Source: Polytrichum commune
Lineage: Eukaryota > Streptophyta > Polytrichopsida > Polytrichales > Polytrichaceae
Reading direction: 5' to 3'
DNA: 64,000 bases
Assembly (NCBI GenBank): GCA_950295325.1
Contig: OX485804.1
Coordinates: forward strand, 2,790,001-2,854,000
The notes under the pieces were generated by a model that was not told the DNA's origin, did not search any database, and saw only the letters and a list, made by a program, of their open reading frames with translations. Positions 33,901 to 45,489 of the stretch are shown here, one piece after another. Position 1 is the stretch's first letter. The number at the start of each line of letters is the position of its first letter. A program made the position numbers and the translations under genes.

Positions 33901-35472
33901 AAACATATATTCCACATACGTCTTCTCTTCGGCTTCCATAGCCAAATTCTTATTGCTGGATCTAAGGAATAGTTAAAAGCAATAACCTTGGTAGGTGAGA
34001 TGCAGACTCTGGGCCAGCTGACAGAGTGCTGGATTCAGGAAGACTAGCATTCAATCACTAAGAAGGGGTGAGCCTCCTTCACCTCCCCTTATTCCTCATT
34101 AAACAAGATAACAATGCAAGATTCGATTTCACAAACAGAAACAAAAAACCACATATTCCACACCTCTCAAATCTGCCTTCTCCTTGACTTCAATAACCCA
34201 ATTCTTGTTGCTGGATCTAAGGAATAGTTTGAACCAATGAGCTTGCTGAGGTGAGAAGGCTTGCATTCAATCACTATGAAGCTGTGATCTTGCTTCATCT
34301 ATCCTTATTCCTAATTAAAGAAGACTAAAGTGCAACATTTGATTCCACAAATCATAAACACAAAAACAACCCTCTCACATCTGCCTTCTCCTTGATTTCA
34401 ATAACCCAATTCTTCCTGCTGGATCTAAAGAGTAGTTTAATACAATGAGCTTGGTGAGGTAAGAGCTAGCTGATGGCAGAGTGCTAGATTCAGAAAGGCT
34501 AGCATTCCATTACTAAGAAGCGGTGAGCTTTGCTCCACCAACCCTTATTCCTAAATAAGGTAAAGAACATTACAATGCAAGTTTGATTTCACAGACAAAC
34601 AAATAACCACATGTTCCACACCTCTCACGTCTGCCTTCTCTCCTTGACTCCGACAACCCAATTCTTGTTGCTGGATCTATGGAATGGCTTAAATCAATGA
34701 GCTTAGTGAGGTGAGAAGGCCAGCATTCAATCACTAAGAAGCGGTGAGCTTGCTTCACTTATTCCTAATTGAAGAAGATAAAAGTGCAACAATTGATTCC
34801 CCAAATAAAAAAACACAACTACGGCCCGTTCACATCTGCCTTCTCCTTGATTCCAAGAACCCAAGTCTTCTTGATTTGAAGGACCCAATTCTTGTTGCTG
34901 GATCTAAGGAGTAGTTTAAAACAATAAACTTGGTGAGATGAGATACAGGCTCTTGAGCAAGCTGGTGACAAGAGTGCTAGATTCAAGAAGGCTAGCATTC
35001 AATCACGAAAAAGAGGTGAGCTTACTTCACCTATCCTTAGTCCTGATTAAAGAAGACTAAAGCGCAACATTTCGATTCCACAAATAACCAACACAAATAC
35101 GGCCCTCTCACATCTGCCTTCTCCTTGACTTCAATGACCCGATTCTTGTTGCCGGATCTAAGAGTAGTTTGAAGCAATGAGCTTGGTGAGGTGAGATGCA
35201 GGCTCTGAGCTAGCTGACGACAGAGTGCTAGATTCAGGAAGGAATAGCTAAGAAGTTAAATCTGGAGATTGGGTGGTTACCAGCCAGTGCCAGCCGCCGA
35301 GACCCACAGCCTTAGTGACCACCCCATGCAGGCCAACCAGGACAGATTTGGTGCGGTTGTTGCCTGTGACCAACACCTTAGTGTGTCTGGGCAACACAGC
35401 AAGCCCTTCCTCGCCACTGTCCTCGCAGGAAGGATGATGAAAGCCCGGCGGGCTCTCTTCTGTCTCCAGCAT
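30967..35472 (-). CDS. AFR1: SAP30-like AFR protein, histone deacetylase complex subunit
   Basis: Plant homologue of the SIN3-histone deacetylase adaptor SAP30, called AFR1/AFR2 in Arabidopsis; a nuclear co-repressor subunit. Exons: 35472-35281, 33541-33418, 33051-32864, 32603-32541, 32102-32034 and 31029-30967. All junctions are GT-AG and phases agree (699 nt, 232 aa). The N-terminal half has the conserved LVTGNNRTKSVLVGL and VGLGGWHWLVLTNG block, followed by VKLQRNALSVIEAP. The middle (about 108-168) is polar and probably disordered. Exons 4-6 form the SIN3-binding SAP30 domain: VDLSKLETAALKRYRRHF, SSKEQLVHAVGRHFMSQ, ELDEAQVISGFMQAAKR. ATG 35472 was chosen because MLE is followed by an acidic N-terminus and no earlier in-frame ATG is near. 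If the donor at 32863 were skipped, the frame would stop one codon later, giving a protein without the SAP30 domain. Confidence 0.92.
33570..35275. repeat. Seven-unit tandem array filling AFR intron 1
   Basis: Units of about 205-280 bp share CTGCCTTCTCCTTGA, CCCAATTCTTGTTGCTGGAT, CTAAGGA(A/G)TAGTTT, AGAGTGCTAGATTCAGGAAG and CTTATTCCTAATTA. The CTGGATC(T) landmark recurs near 33709, 33956, 34211, 34420, 34672, 34897 and 35152. The array begins within about 40 bp of the exon 1 donor (GT at 35279-35280) and accounts for nearly the whole 1.74-kb intron. Confidence 0.88.
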
Positions 35473-37650
35473 TGCCACTGTGGATCAACCCAAAATGATG
35501 CTATTGCTTGCTAACCTGACTCTGTGTATTTGTTCCTTCTAATCCTCACCTACTTTACTAACCCTGCACGGCAGGGATAGCAATGAAAACCCTTGTCCTG
35601 GCCTTAAGGTTAACCAATGCTCTCTCTTTCTCTTTCTCTCTTTAGCCGACCAGGAGTCGACGTCCAGTGCAACCCATAAAAATTCCTCCGAACAGAAAGT
35701 CTGAGGGATCACATCTGCGGCCTCCTGTGCAGGGTACCTTAGCAATGGCAGAAACTTTATTTAATTAATAAGTAGGCTCCGCACCACGGCTGCAAGCCTC
35801 GTATGAGTGCAAGAAGGTAAAATGGGTGCTCCCCACTTTGGTGCTACCTGACCAAAAGAAACTCCTGGACCCCAAGCCTGGTGCACTACTTTCAGCGAGT
35901 AGGATTTTTTCCACCCGTCAATGCCATACCCACGTCCTCGTCCATGGCAAATTGCAGTTAGGCCTGCTTCGATTTTCTAAGGCTGGGTTGTTCAGGTAGG
36001 CGAACCCTGTGTCTGTCACCAGATCAAGCAACCAACACACGGCTCCTCGAATCAATTTAAGAAGAAGAAGAAGAAGGAAGGAGAAGAAGGAGAGGGAAAG
36101 GTTACAGAAGTCCTATTGACATTGAACGGCGTGGAAACTCGTGTTTTGTCACAAGACTATAATTATTTTTATGAAAAAAACTCTAAAGAGTATATGTCAA
36201 TCCCATTGACAAGCTATTGCCCCTACTCCGAAGGCTGGTCGTAACCCTGCAGAAACACCCATGTGGCTTGTCCAGAAGATCCATAAATTCAGTCCTACGT
36301 GGGTTGACCCTCCACACCAATAATGATATTCTCGCGCACTTCCACCAGGTTAAGATTACCCAATCTGGCTGAATGTTCAACCAGATATTCCTGTAGGCTA
36401 TGCCTGTCTGTGTGTCTTGTCTGTCTGTCTGTCTGCACAGTAGTTCCAACCCAACCAACCTGCTCCTTCTTCTTCTTCTTCTTCTTCTCCTCCGCTTCGC
36501 TCCACGGCAATGGCTAACTTACCACTGCCTCCCGTTCCAGCAAACCTGCCTGCACTAATGCCTGCCTACATTCCAGATTCAACCCCCAATCTAACCCCCC
36601 CAATTCATCCTAATGCTCATCGTCCATCCCCCACCGACCGACCCATCCACAATCTCCAACTACCTTAGCCCCAGCCTGCTGCTGCAACACAAATCACACC
36701 AAATCAAATGCGGCTAAGCCTAGCCACACCACCACACCCCTGCCCCCCTCCCACCCCCCCGCCCTCCTTCCCCCTTGGGTCAACCTACCCTCCCCCTCCG
36801 GGCTCTACAGTCCTCCCTGGGACCCCATCGCTCCCCTCCCTCACACAACTCATCCAGATTCCCCTCAATTCGCGCACCCACCGCGCATTGCCGCCGCCCC
36901 GCCCAAAACCTTCACCTTTGGCCCCCCGGGTTGGGAGAGCATCACACCGAACCCAACAACAATCGACGCACAACAACTGGAAGTCCAGCCAGCCAGCCAG
37001 CCAGCCGGGGAAGGGAAGGGAAGGGAAAAGAAAGGAAAGGAGACAGACACAAGACAGAAGACAGGGAGGCAGGCAGTAGTAGGGAGGGAGGAAAAAAACC
37101 AAAAGAGTGAGAGGGGTCTGCCAAGGCCAGTGTAGTGAGTGAGTGGGGTGAGGTGGAGAGAGAGAGGGCTGGTAGTAGGGTGGAATCTTGTGCAGGAGAC
37201 TCGCCAGAGGACCATGATGGGAGCTTAACGCAAGGCAAGGCAAAGCAAGGGCAGCTGCTACTGCTACCGCTACTGTTGCCTCTTTCCCTTCTCTGCCTGC
37301 CTGCCTAGTTTGCAAGCTAGCTAGCTAGGCTGCTAAGCTGAGCTAGTGGTGGCGACTTTCCTTGCGTTTTGCGATCACCTTTCCCCTCACTTTGGGCCTG
37401 CCACCGCCAGCCACCAGGACTCCGGACGCCTCTTCTGATGAGGAGGAGGAGTTAGAGTTGAGCTGAGCTGAGCTGAGCTCGAGTTTAGTTGAGCTGGGAC
37501 TAGTGGAGGAGGGAGCTGGTGGTGTAGCTGCCAAACTTGCCCAACACCAGCACCGGTGGGTGATGAGGAGGAGTTAGTAGTACTTGTTGTGTTTTCTTCT
37601 CTCAACCTTCTTCCCATTGGAGGCACGAGGGAAATTACTGTCTAAGGTGG
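35473..37650. promoter_or_regulatory. AFR upstream region, GC-rich with simple repeats
   Basis: The promoter and 5' leader of the minus-strand AFR gene should lie here. From about 36450 to 37600 the plus strand has long pyrimidine-rich then purine-rich stretches and many short simple repeats: (GAA)n near 36061, CTT runs near 36466-36488, CAGC near 36991-37004, GCCTGCCTGCCTGC near 37295 and GAGCTGAGCTGAGCT near 37458. Several long frames on both strands follow from this composition and carry no motif. Microsatellite-rich 5' leaders are common in plant housekeeping genes. Confidence 0.4.
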
Positions 37651-39819
37651 TGATATGTGGGTGTTATTTTGGTTTGTTTTCTCCATGTTCTCCAACTTCC
37701 GCCGAGAAGATCTACGCAACAACACCCATGTTGCGGTGCCACGTCTACGATGAAACGTTTGCGGACATCTCTTGGTTCTTTGGTTATGGTTGTCGGGGGG
37801 CGTGTTTGTTGATTTCTTGGTTGGATACGTAGGTCCTCCCAACTGTGTTCACTATTTGTTTTTTGTTTTGTTTTTGTGTTTGGGCACGAATTGAAAACAA
37901 GTTGTGTTCACTGTTTTGGGTGTAGAGGAGTTGGTTTCAACATGTGCCTTGATGATGTTTGCTCTTTGATCCTCGTTGAACCACGTACCAATCAAATGTA
38001 GGGTCCGATTGAGAGAATGAGCCAGGGATCTCTTCTCAACTAGCTACATGAATCTACAAGTGGCAAGAGAAGGATGCTAAAAGACGTGAGGAAAGTAGTA
38101 CATGTATGATGTAATGAAGATTGATGGGAAGTAGGAGGAGTGGTATTTTCTCAACTATAGTAAATAGTAATACTAGTGAAACTAGCGTGGGATAATTAAC
38201 ATGGGGCCACTCTAATTGCCTAGTCAGGGTGGAAACAACGTGATTCCAAAACCCCAAATATTCGCCTCCGTCTTCCTTGAGACATCCAACCAACACCCTA
38301 CATACAATAAAACAATCACCTAACTTCAAACTAACATAAAATAATATATTCACCCACCTCAATCCCTCATTAAAAAAACAATTGGTACAACCCACACTAT
38401 TTGTAAACTACAGATTTGGTGTGAGTTGAGAATCTATGTGGCCCACACTAATAGGACCAATTAGTGCAGCTACAACAACTTGTGACATGACACGAGGATG
38501 ATAGTATGCATGATGTTAGTAGTGGAGATTGGCATGGAAGAGGAGGAGGGAGGGGAGGGGGTCTTAAGTGTACATGGTAATAATAGGTGGAGGGGTTGAT
38601 AGTTGCCACACATGTGCCCAACCTTTTCGTGCGCCGTCCTCCACCCATTATTATCGTTCTCTCTAATGCACAATGTCCCCTCCCTCTTAGATTCTCTCTC
38701 AATCTTGTTATCCCTACACCTCCATTCCAATGTTGTAGTTCATTAACCATGCCCAAACTTCCACTAAATTATTTAAAGCTTCCAATTAGTTATATGAGGC
38801 AAACGAGTGTTCAATTGATAGTTCTCATAGGTCGCAAAACACGCAATCAGTGTGAGATGATTGCTAATTCCAAATTGTGCCTATAGTCATTTACCTTATA
38901 GAGTCCGAAACTCATTTGAATATCTCATTCATCATAAAAGTGAAGATTTTCAGTGTGATTGAATGGTGGTCATCTAGATTCCCCCAATTATGTCAACTAT
39001 TAAACCCATAATAATTACCACTTTCTAAGCACATGATCCAATCTCTTTTGACCACATGTCTTTGTATCTAGTGTCACTAGTTCTATTTGTCTTGCTCAAT
39101 ACTAATTGTAAACCACCCGCGTAACATCACCAACACTGAATGTAAGCCTGGCATTATTTGTGATTCCTCGTAAACAATATGGACATTACAGATTTACAAT
39201 GTTGCAAATGTTGTCACTTACTAAGTGATTTCTCATCAGAATCCAAGTCATCCATGACAACATTTCATCACCAAAAAAAAACACTAGGATGCATAATATA
39301 CCAAACTTTGTTTCACTGGCATCTGGATGAATCAAAGTAAGTTGGGATGAAACTTATTCGTATGAAGGAAGGGTCATTTGAAAAGTTACAAGAGTGACAT
39401 AAAAAAACCATATGACACTGAGACAAGTTTTTAGTGCAATCTACTCGAGATCATTTGAGGTGAATTGGCAACCAACCTATAGTTTTTACGGTCGCATGCA
39501 TGGATGCGAGGTACGCTCGTATACAATAATTCCTTCTCTTCTCTCTCTCCCTCCCTCAAATAAATAACAGTCGAATTTAGAAACATACCATGATTCAAGG
39601 CCCGCTTACCTTCCTTGAAAGAGTGAAGGACCTTGAGCATCTTTAGGCTGTGCCGCCATCTTCCTCTCTTGAAACTGGAGTCCTGTATGTGGAACTTCCA
39701 CTTGCTGACATCACCTGCCTCCCTGCAAGCTCCGGTGCCACTCCACAACTTGCCAAATCAACCACTCAGCCAGCTCCTCCCATCCAACTAAACCTTCACC
39801 CAAAGTTTCCTTCCTTAAA
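37651..39819. other. Intergenic with repeat fragments
   Basis: Contains 37830-37990, related to 54945-55090 (GTAGGTCCTCCCAA.TGTGTTCACTATT); part of R1 at 38885-39060; an inverted R2 copy at 39070-39420; and half of the GA-tipped MITE near 39430-39550. No gene is recognised. Confidence 0.5.
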
Positions 39820-41094
39820 GGGCCACTTCACACCCGAGACTGAGAGCCCGCGACCCTTACACTTCAAGCACTCTCGTTGGTGGGAAAGGCGGAGCCGGTC
39901 CAAGTTCGCTTCACACTAGACTTGAGGGACCAACGGAGTATGTGAATGCAAGACGGATGTAAAGTCTATACGGATTCCTACATGGCATCGAATGGATCGT
40001 GTTTCATGATCACTTGGACTATTTTCAAAAACTGTCTCTTGGAGGTAAGCCTAACACAAAACCGGGAGACCTTGACACTCCGAACGTTCATAACCATTTA
40101 TTTATTCTATTTTTATCATGTGTGATGACCCACATGAATAAAAATTCTTTGACATAGCATTAGCTCCTGAGACACCCTTCCCTTCACACCCGAGACTGAG
40201 AGCCCGTGACCCTTACACTTCAAGCACTCTTGTTGGTGGGAAAGGCGGAGCCGGTCCAAGTTTGCTACTTCACACTACGCTTGAGGGACCAACGGAGTAT
40301 GTGAATGCAAGATGGATGTAAAGTCTACACAAATTCCTACATGGTATCGAATGGATCATGTTTCATGGTCACTTGGACTATTTTCAAAAACCGCCTCTTG
40401 GAGGTAGGCCTAACGCAAAACCGGGAGACCTTGGCACTCCGAACGTTCACAACTATTGATTTATTCTATTTTATCATGTGTGAGGACCCGCATGAATAGA
40501 AATTCTTTGAAATAGCATTAGGTCGAAGGGCCCCGTCACATATGACTTCACGCTACACTTGAGGATCCGTGACCACACTGTGTGGTTTTGGAAGCCTCTT
40601 CACACACGAGCCAAGAGTCGTGACCATTATGAAATTGTGAGAGCCCAAAAAAAGTGTCCAAAGGCCATCCCAAGACACTTCCAAAATCATGGAGTGTGGT
40701 CATGGATCCTCAAGTGTAATGTGAAATCATGTGTGGCCAGACCCTCAACCAAATGGTATATCAACGAATTTCAATTCGTTTGTGGTCTTTACACATGATG
40801 AAATATAATAAATCAGCGGTTGTAAAATTTTGGAGTATCATGGTCTCCCGGTTTTGTGTTAGGTCTACGTCCAAGAGGTGGTTTTGTGTAAAAAGTCCAA
40901 GTGACCATGAAACATGATCCAATCAATGCCATGTAGGAATCCATGTAGACTTTACATCCATCTTGCATTCACTTACTCCCGTGGTCCCTCAAGCGTAGTG
41001 TGAAGCAAATATGAACCGGCTCCACCATTTCCACCAATGAGAGTGCTTGAAGTGAATTGATCACAGGCCCTCAGTCTCGTGTGTGAAGTGGCCC
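39820..41094. mobile_element. GGGCC-ended inverted-repeat element, composite copy
   Basis: The left end GGGCCACTTCACACCCGAGA and the inverted right end GGGCCACTTCACACACGAGA bound the element. The left half holds two head-to-tail partial units (39820-40170 and about 40171-40590). The right half (40593-41094) is one unit in opposite orientation, so the first and last ~380 bp are long inverted repeats. There is no coding capacity and no clear target-site duplication. Same family as 45490-46874 and 55633-56134. Confidence 0.75.
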
Positions 41095-42010
41095 TCAATC
41101 ATGTCTATCTGCTGATGGGTAACTTAAACTTAGTACTGATCTGATATAGAAATCTGGCAATGATCGACAGTTCCAAAGTCTTGCCTAATGATGCTCTTAT
41201 CTTTCACTAATCATGTCTGTTTCCACTAATCACGATTTTGCTACTTTAGTAATCCGGTCTATATTCAGCAGTGAACTTCAGTATGTACTGGATTAATACG
41301 TTACCAACTTCTTAATCCTTGGACTTCACGAATTATGAAGCATGATTGTTTTGATTCACAAACACTGTCCACGTCACGGGAAAGAGATTATCAGATTACC
41401 TTCACCTTATGGACCTCTTTCTGAACTATGAATGTGAATCGTACTTGAAGCAACCTTCGACACCACCCAACACAAAAATCATCATGGCTTACCGCACCTC
41501 AACTTTGTAGACTCGTCGTTGAAAATGGTCAGTGGTTGATTATCCCAATCTTTAGAGATTTAAAGAATAAAATCGTGTCACTTACACTTTGACAATGTAG
41601 CTTAAAATGATGCATATATTTTGTGTGGGGTGTCCCCTCTACAACTTCATTAGATATAGGTTTCTTTCCATGTTTCAAAAATGCAGTACCGAGTAATCTA
41701 TCGTCTTTCTTCCAATTGGATCATCAAGTTTGTATTAGCTTCTATTTTATAAAGGCCAAACTACATTGTTTCATGGGCTTTTTGGTCCCTTTTTCAAGTT
41801 GTTGTTCTGAAGGGGGGGAACCAAAAAAATTAAGAAGAAGAAGACGAAGAAGAAACCACCTTCATAGTTTTGGTGCAATTTGGCCTCCTGAAAGCCCCAA
41901 AAAACACAGGTATCAAGTGTCCATTGACAGCTAAATTTGATGTTGACATCTGACATGCCGTACCTCCCCTAAAGCTTATACAAGTATGTTGTCGCTAACT
42001 TAGTTGGGGA
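41095..42010. repeat. Family R5 copy, plus orientation, in intergenic DNA
   Basis: Positions about 41480-41800 match, in inverted orientation, 52925-53290 and 63185-63510. Shared coding-sense landmarks are GCTTACCGCACCTCAA, GTGTCCCCTC.ACAAC, ATTAGAT.TAGGTTTC and TTTCTTCCAATTG.A.CATCAAGTT. This is the best-preserved plus-strand copy but it is not an open gene. A (GAA)-rich stretch follows near 41835. Confidence 0.5.
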
Positions 42011-42014
42011 GGTA

Positions 42015-42135
42015 GGGTTAGTTTCCATGTAGGCCATGTGCTCACTAGATTCTAATGCATATGTAGATTCCACGTGGTGGAATCTACATTTGCACTAGAA
42101 CATGGTGGGCGAGCAGCTTGCATGGAAACCAACCC
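42015..42135. repeat. Near-symmetric hairpin with 59-bp arms
   Basis: The arms 42015-42073 and 42077-42135 are inverted copies with a 3-nt loop. TGTAGATTCCAC is perfect beside the loop, TTCTA(A/G)TGCA(T/A)A comes next, and GGGTT(A/G)GTTTCCATG closes the base. The middle of the arms is mismatched. It resembles a compact MITE or a miRNA-precursor-like fold. Confidence 0.65.
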
Positions 42136-43873
42136 TTCGTGGAGCCAAAATTAGGATTATTAGTTTGGTGATATTCATGTTGACCAAAAGCATGAGGCTC
42201 GTATGGAACATTGAGGCACTCTTTCATCAAGCTAAATAAGCTATGCGGGTGTTATTCGGTCACTTTTCTAAATTGAACCCATATAATTGATTGGTATGTG
42301 GTTTGGTGAGGATCAAAGTACAAACACCATAAAGACACATGTTCAAGAGAGATTGGACTACATGTCGAAGTTCTATTAACTACCCCACATTCAACAATGA
42401 GCACAATTGGGAGGAACAATACATATGTATTTACTTAAAGAATCAACTTCATTTCTGATAATCATAACTAAATTATGGGACCTATGATTTTTAGTTCCAA
42501 TTTTTGTTGCTCCTTCATTGTAGATTTGCTAACGCAACACACGTTTTGTTGTGTAAATCTAACTAGTAGAAGTTGAGAACATGAAAAACAAACCAAGTAA
42601 CACTCACACACCTTAGGCAACTATGGTTCTACACCGCTTGCGGTATATATATTGCCACATACACTATTTGCGAAAGGCCTAAACAAGATGTTCAGAGGTC
42701 TCAAAGTGTCACATCCATTGATTGCCAATATATACTATTTGGCAAGATAAGTAGCTTCTTTAAGCAAAAAGAATTACACTATGACATTAGCATAGCACAT
42801 TGGGATATTTGAGATGATAGTTTTGCATATTAGTATGCAATGGGGAAGATATTAAGCATGCTAATGGCAAGTGTCACGTGTTTACATTTTAGTATGTAAG
42901 GGGAAGATAAGATCGAGCATACTATTGCCAAGTTTACACTTTTACTCAACTTGTAGACCATTATGTAACATAGGCATACACCTCATAACACTATTGAACA
43001 TACTTATGCCTAGAATTTGGATGCAAGACATGTGGATAACTTTAATGAAGGAAAACTTCTATGTTGAATGAGACTTAACTAGATAAACTATGGCTCAACT
43101 GGATAAACAGAGATTTGACTGAATTTTTTACCATAAGCTACGATGTTTTGAAGCTCAACGTTGATTTACACTCAAAACTTACTGCTACATTGTTTATGGT
43201 ATTTACAATCACTTCGTACTTGGGATTACACAACATTATAACTTCTTATGATAGGTTTCATTTGTGTATCTACAAAGATCAGATAGGTTGTATGGACATT
43301 ATATATCATTAATGACGTTTGCTTGGAAAATAATTACCTTCTTAGTATAAAAAAGGTATTACTGTGTAACTTCAAATAGTAAGTGACACTCGAGACCATG
43401 AATGTTGTAGCCTAATATTATTAAGTTGCATCACAAAGTTTTGGGGTAAGGCTCACAACACACGAGGTAAAAGCACCCAATTCCACTTCACTTTTCCTCC
43501 AAGGTGGGCAAACTACGTACTTCAACAAAAACACTAAATGTATTATTCTAAGAACTGCAAAACACAATTGATTGGTTGTTGAAGACAAAATGTTAATGAT
43601 CACCACTGTCCATTTTGAGGGGGCCTATGTCACTTGGAAGGGTCAAGTGAGGTTCTTGAGGTCCATGGATCATCCTAACATGATCAACATCAAGAATAAT
43701 AGCGAGATTGGAATGCTTTTAGAATCATCTTCACACAAGCTTCATTCTCAATAAAGAGATTTAGAGTACCATTGACAATCATTAATGTAAGATAGAATAA
43801 AAATCCATTCTATTTGTAAAAAAAATATATTTTTGTTGAATGATATAGTCACCGAGCCGGTGTCCGGCACGGG
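42136..43873. repeat. Repeat-rich intergenic: R3 and R4 copies
   Basis: 42265-42605 is the R3 copy related to the germin-like intron. About 42640-43020 is family R4, matching 57650-58045 in the same orientation: AACTAGATGTT(C/T)AGAGGTCTCAAAGTGTCAC-type phrase, GAGATGATAGTTTTGC and GGGGAAGAT.A....GAGCATAC. No gene seen. Confidence 0.55.
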
Positions 43874-44817
43874 CAGTGTTCAAGATTGAAGTCTTCAATG
43901 CCCTTCAAACGCGATTTGGCCCTTCAAAATATACCTCTCTCAAAACAGCCCTTCAAAATGCAACCCCAAACTCAAAATGAAAACTTCACTTGACGTCCTC
44001 AAAATTTTTACACCCGTCAACACTGTAGTGCTACAGTGACGAGGAGGTCGCTACAGTGACAACCTCAACACCTAGCAAATGATTCATTCAACATCGATCT
44101 GACTTGGAATTAAACTTTTTAGGTTTTGCAAAAGATTGGAATCCAACCCTTTCTTTGGTAAGCATTGAGTCAGTGTTGTAGTGTGATGTGATTCAATCAA
44201 TGTGAAATCAGTGCTGATTTGGGTCTACAAATTTAAAGGTTTGTGATGTAATTCATAGGCTAATCACGAATGAATGTTTTTTGTGGGGTGAAGGCCAACA
44301 CACTGGTAGTGGTGGAGCATGATGGTGGGGTTCTGAAAGGATCATCAATTAGTGCAATTGCAGAGTGCATTAGGGGAAGGAAGCACAGTCGTGGAGGTCG
44401 CTACAGTGACAACCTCAACACCTAGCAAATGATTCATTCAACATCGATTTGACTTGGAATTCAACTTTTTAGGTCTTGCAAAAGATTGGAATCCAACCCT
44501 TTCTTTGGTAAGCATTGAGTCAATGTTGTAGTGTGATGTGATTCAATCAATGTGAAATCAGTGCTGATTTGGGTCTACAAATTTAAAGGTTTGTAGAGTT
44601 AGATGGTGGAGTTAGATGGTTGATTCTTAATTCTTCACATTGTATTGGAAGCATGCACCATATAAATCATGCATAAGTTTAATATGAGTTTTTTTATATT
44701 TTATTTCTATATTACTGAATTGACGTCTTGAATTTGAACTAGCCCTTCAACCGAAGGGCTCAAATTTTAGAGCCCTTCAAAATGAAACTCATATGAGGGC
44801 TTCAATCTTGAACACTG
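43874..44817. mobile_element. Non-autonomous hAT-type element with perfect 8-bp TSD
   Basis: Terminal inverted repeats CAGTGTTCAAGATTGAAG (43874-43891) and its exact complement (44800-44817) are flanked by identical 8-bp duplications GGCACGGG at 43866-43873 and 44818-44825. Terminal CAGTG and an 8-bp target duplication are diagnostic of hAT transposons. The 944-bp interior has no transposase; it contains a ~190-bp direct duplication (about 44046-44235 and 44395-44595) and repeated CCCTTCAAA phrases near both ends. The intact target duplication indicates a fairly recent insertion. Confidence 0.92.
44046..44595 (+). repeat. Direct duplication inside the hAT element
   Basis: GAGGTCGCTACAGTGACAAC starts both copies (44046 and 44395), and they stay nearly identical to AATTTAAAGGTTTGT at each end, with only a few differences. 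The spacing is 349 bp. Confidence 0.85.
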
Positions 44818-44905
44818 GGCACGGGCCATCAACTAGTGCCTAAAAATAGGGCAGGTGACACCATTACACATGTGACACTAAATACACAAACAATATAGTA
44901 CACTA

Positions 44906-44910
<5 letters not shown>

Positions 44911-44941
<31 letters not shown>
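44911..44941 (+). repeat. (GA)n microsatellite
   Basis: Fifteen GA dinucleotides at the left tip of the MITE described at 44911-45182. Confidence 0.95.
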
Positions 44942-44942
<1 letters not shown>

Positions 44943-45182
44943 TACCATACATGTGTGTACCTCTCATTCATCCAATATAAAAACCCTGAAATAATATGCA
45001 ACCCCGAGAATATTTTGAAAATTGATACTTAACACCGAAATTAGTTTCAAAGACCTATTTGAAATCAATCGAGATGAATCGAATCATTTGAAATCCGTAT
45101 AAGAAGTTGAGTTTTTATGTTGGATGAATGAGAAGTACATGCATACATGAGAATTCCCCCTCTCTCTCTCCCTCTCTCTCCC
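44911..45182. mobile_element. GA-tipped MITE, about 270 bp
   Basis: The left end carries (GA)n, a CATGTGTGTACCTCTCATTC phrase and ATCCAATATAAAAACC. Its inverted counterpart lies at 45114-45182 (TTTTTATGTTGGATGAATGA, GTACATGCATACATG, then (CT)-rich DNA). The interior is non-coding. The same structure recurs at 55262-55506 and, interrupted, at 57536-58370. Confidence 0.7.
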
Positions 45183-45489
45183 GCTGATCAAGGTGTTGCT
45201 CAAAGTCCAACTTTCTCCCAGGTTGTTAGCTACTTTGGGTGGGAGTAAGAATTTGAAACCCGGGCAGTTCCAGGTTTCCAGGGGTTGATTGGCAATGACG
45301 GCTTCATGTGCAATTTTAATAAGTGCGTGGCAGCATTAAAGGCCTACTATCTTAGGTGGTAGTGGCAGTCTACAGAACATTTGTTTCCGTTATATTTTAT
45401 ATACCTACTGTTGCGCCGTTGTGGAGGTAGTAGTGCGGGTACGTCAGCAAGTCCAACTACACAACAAAGACTTGGCAGTCGGACTGCCA
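45183..45489. other. Intergenic, no gene seen
   Basis: A short spacer between the GA-tipped MITE and the GGGCC-ended element cluster, with no recognisable feature. Confidence 0.4.

Noticed and set aside
36708-37315. Long overlapping frames on both strands in the GC-rich AFR upstream region
   Set aside because: They consist of low-complexity Pro/Ser/Leu-rich translations from simple repeats, with no motif and several frames open at once.
39431-39919. Coding gene around 39.4-39.9 kb
   Set aside because: Frames on both strands lack motifs, and the region merges into repeat ends on both sides.
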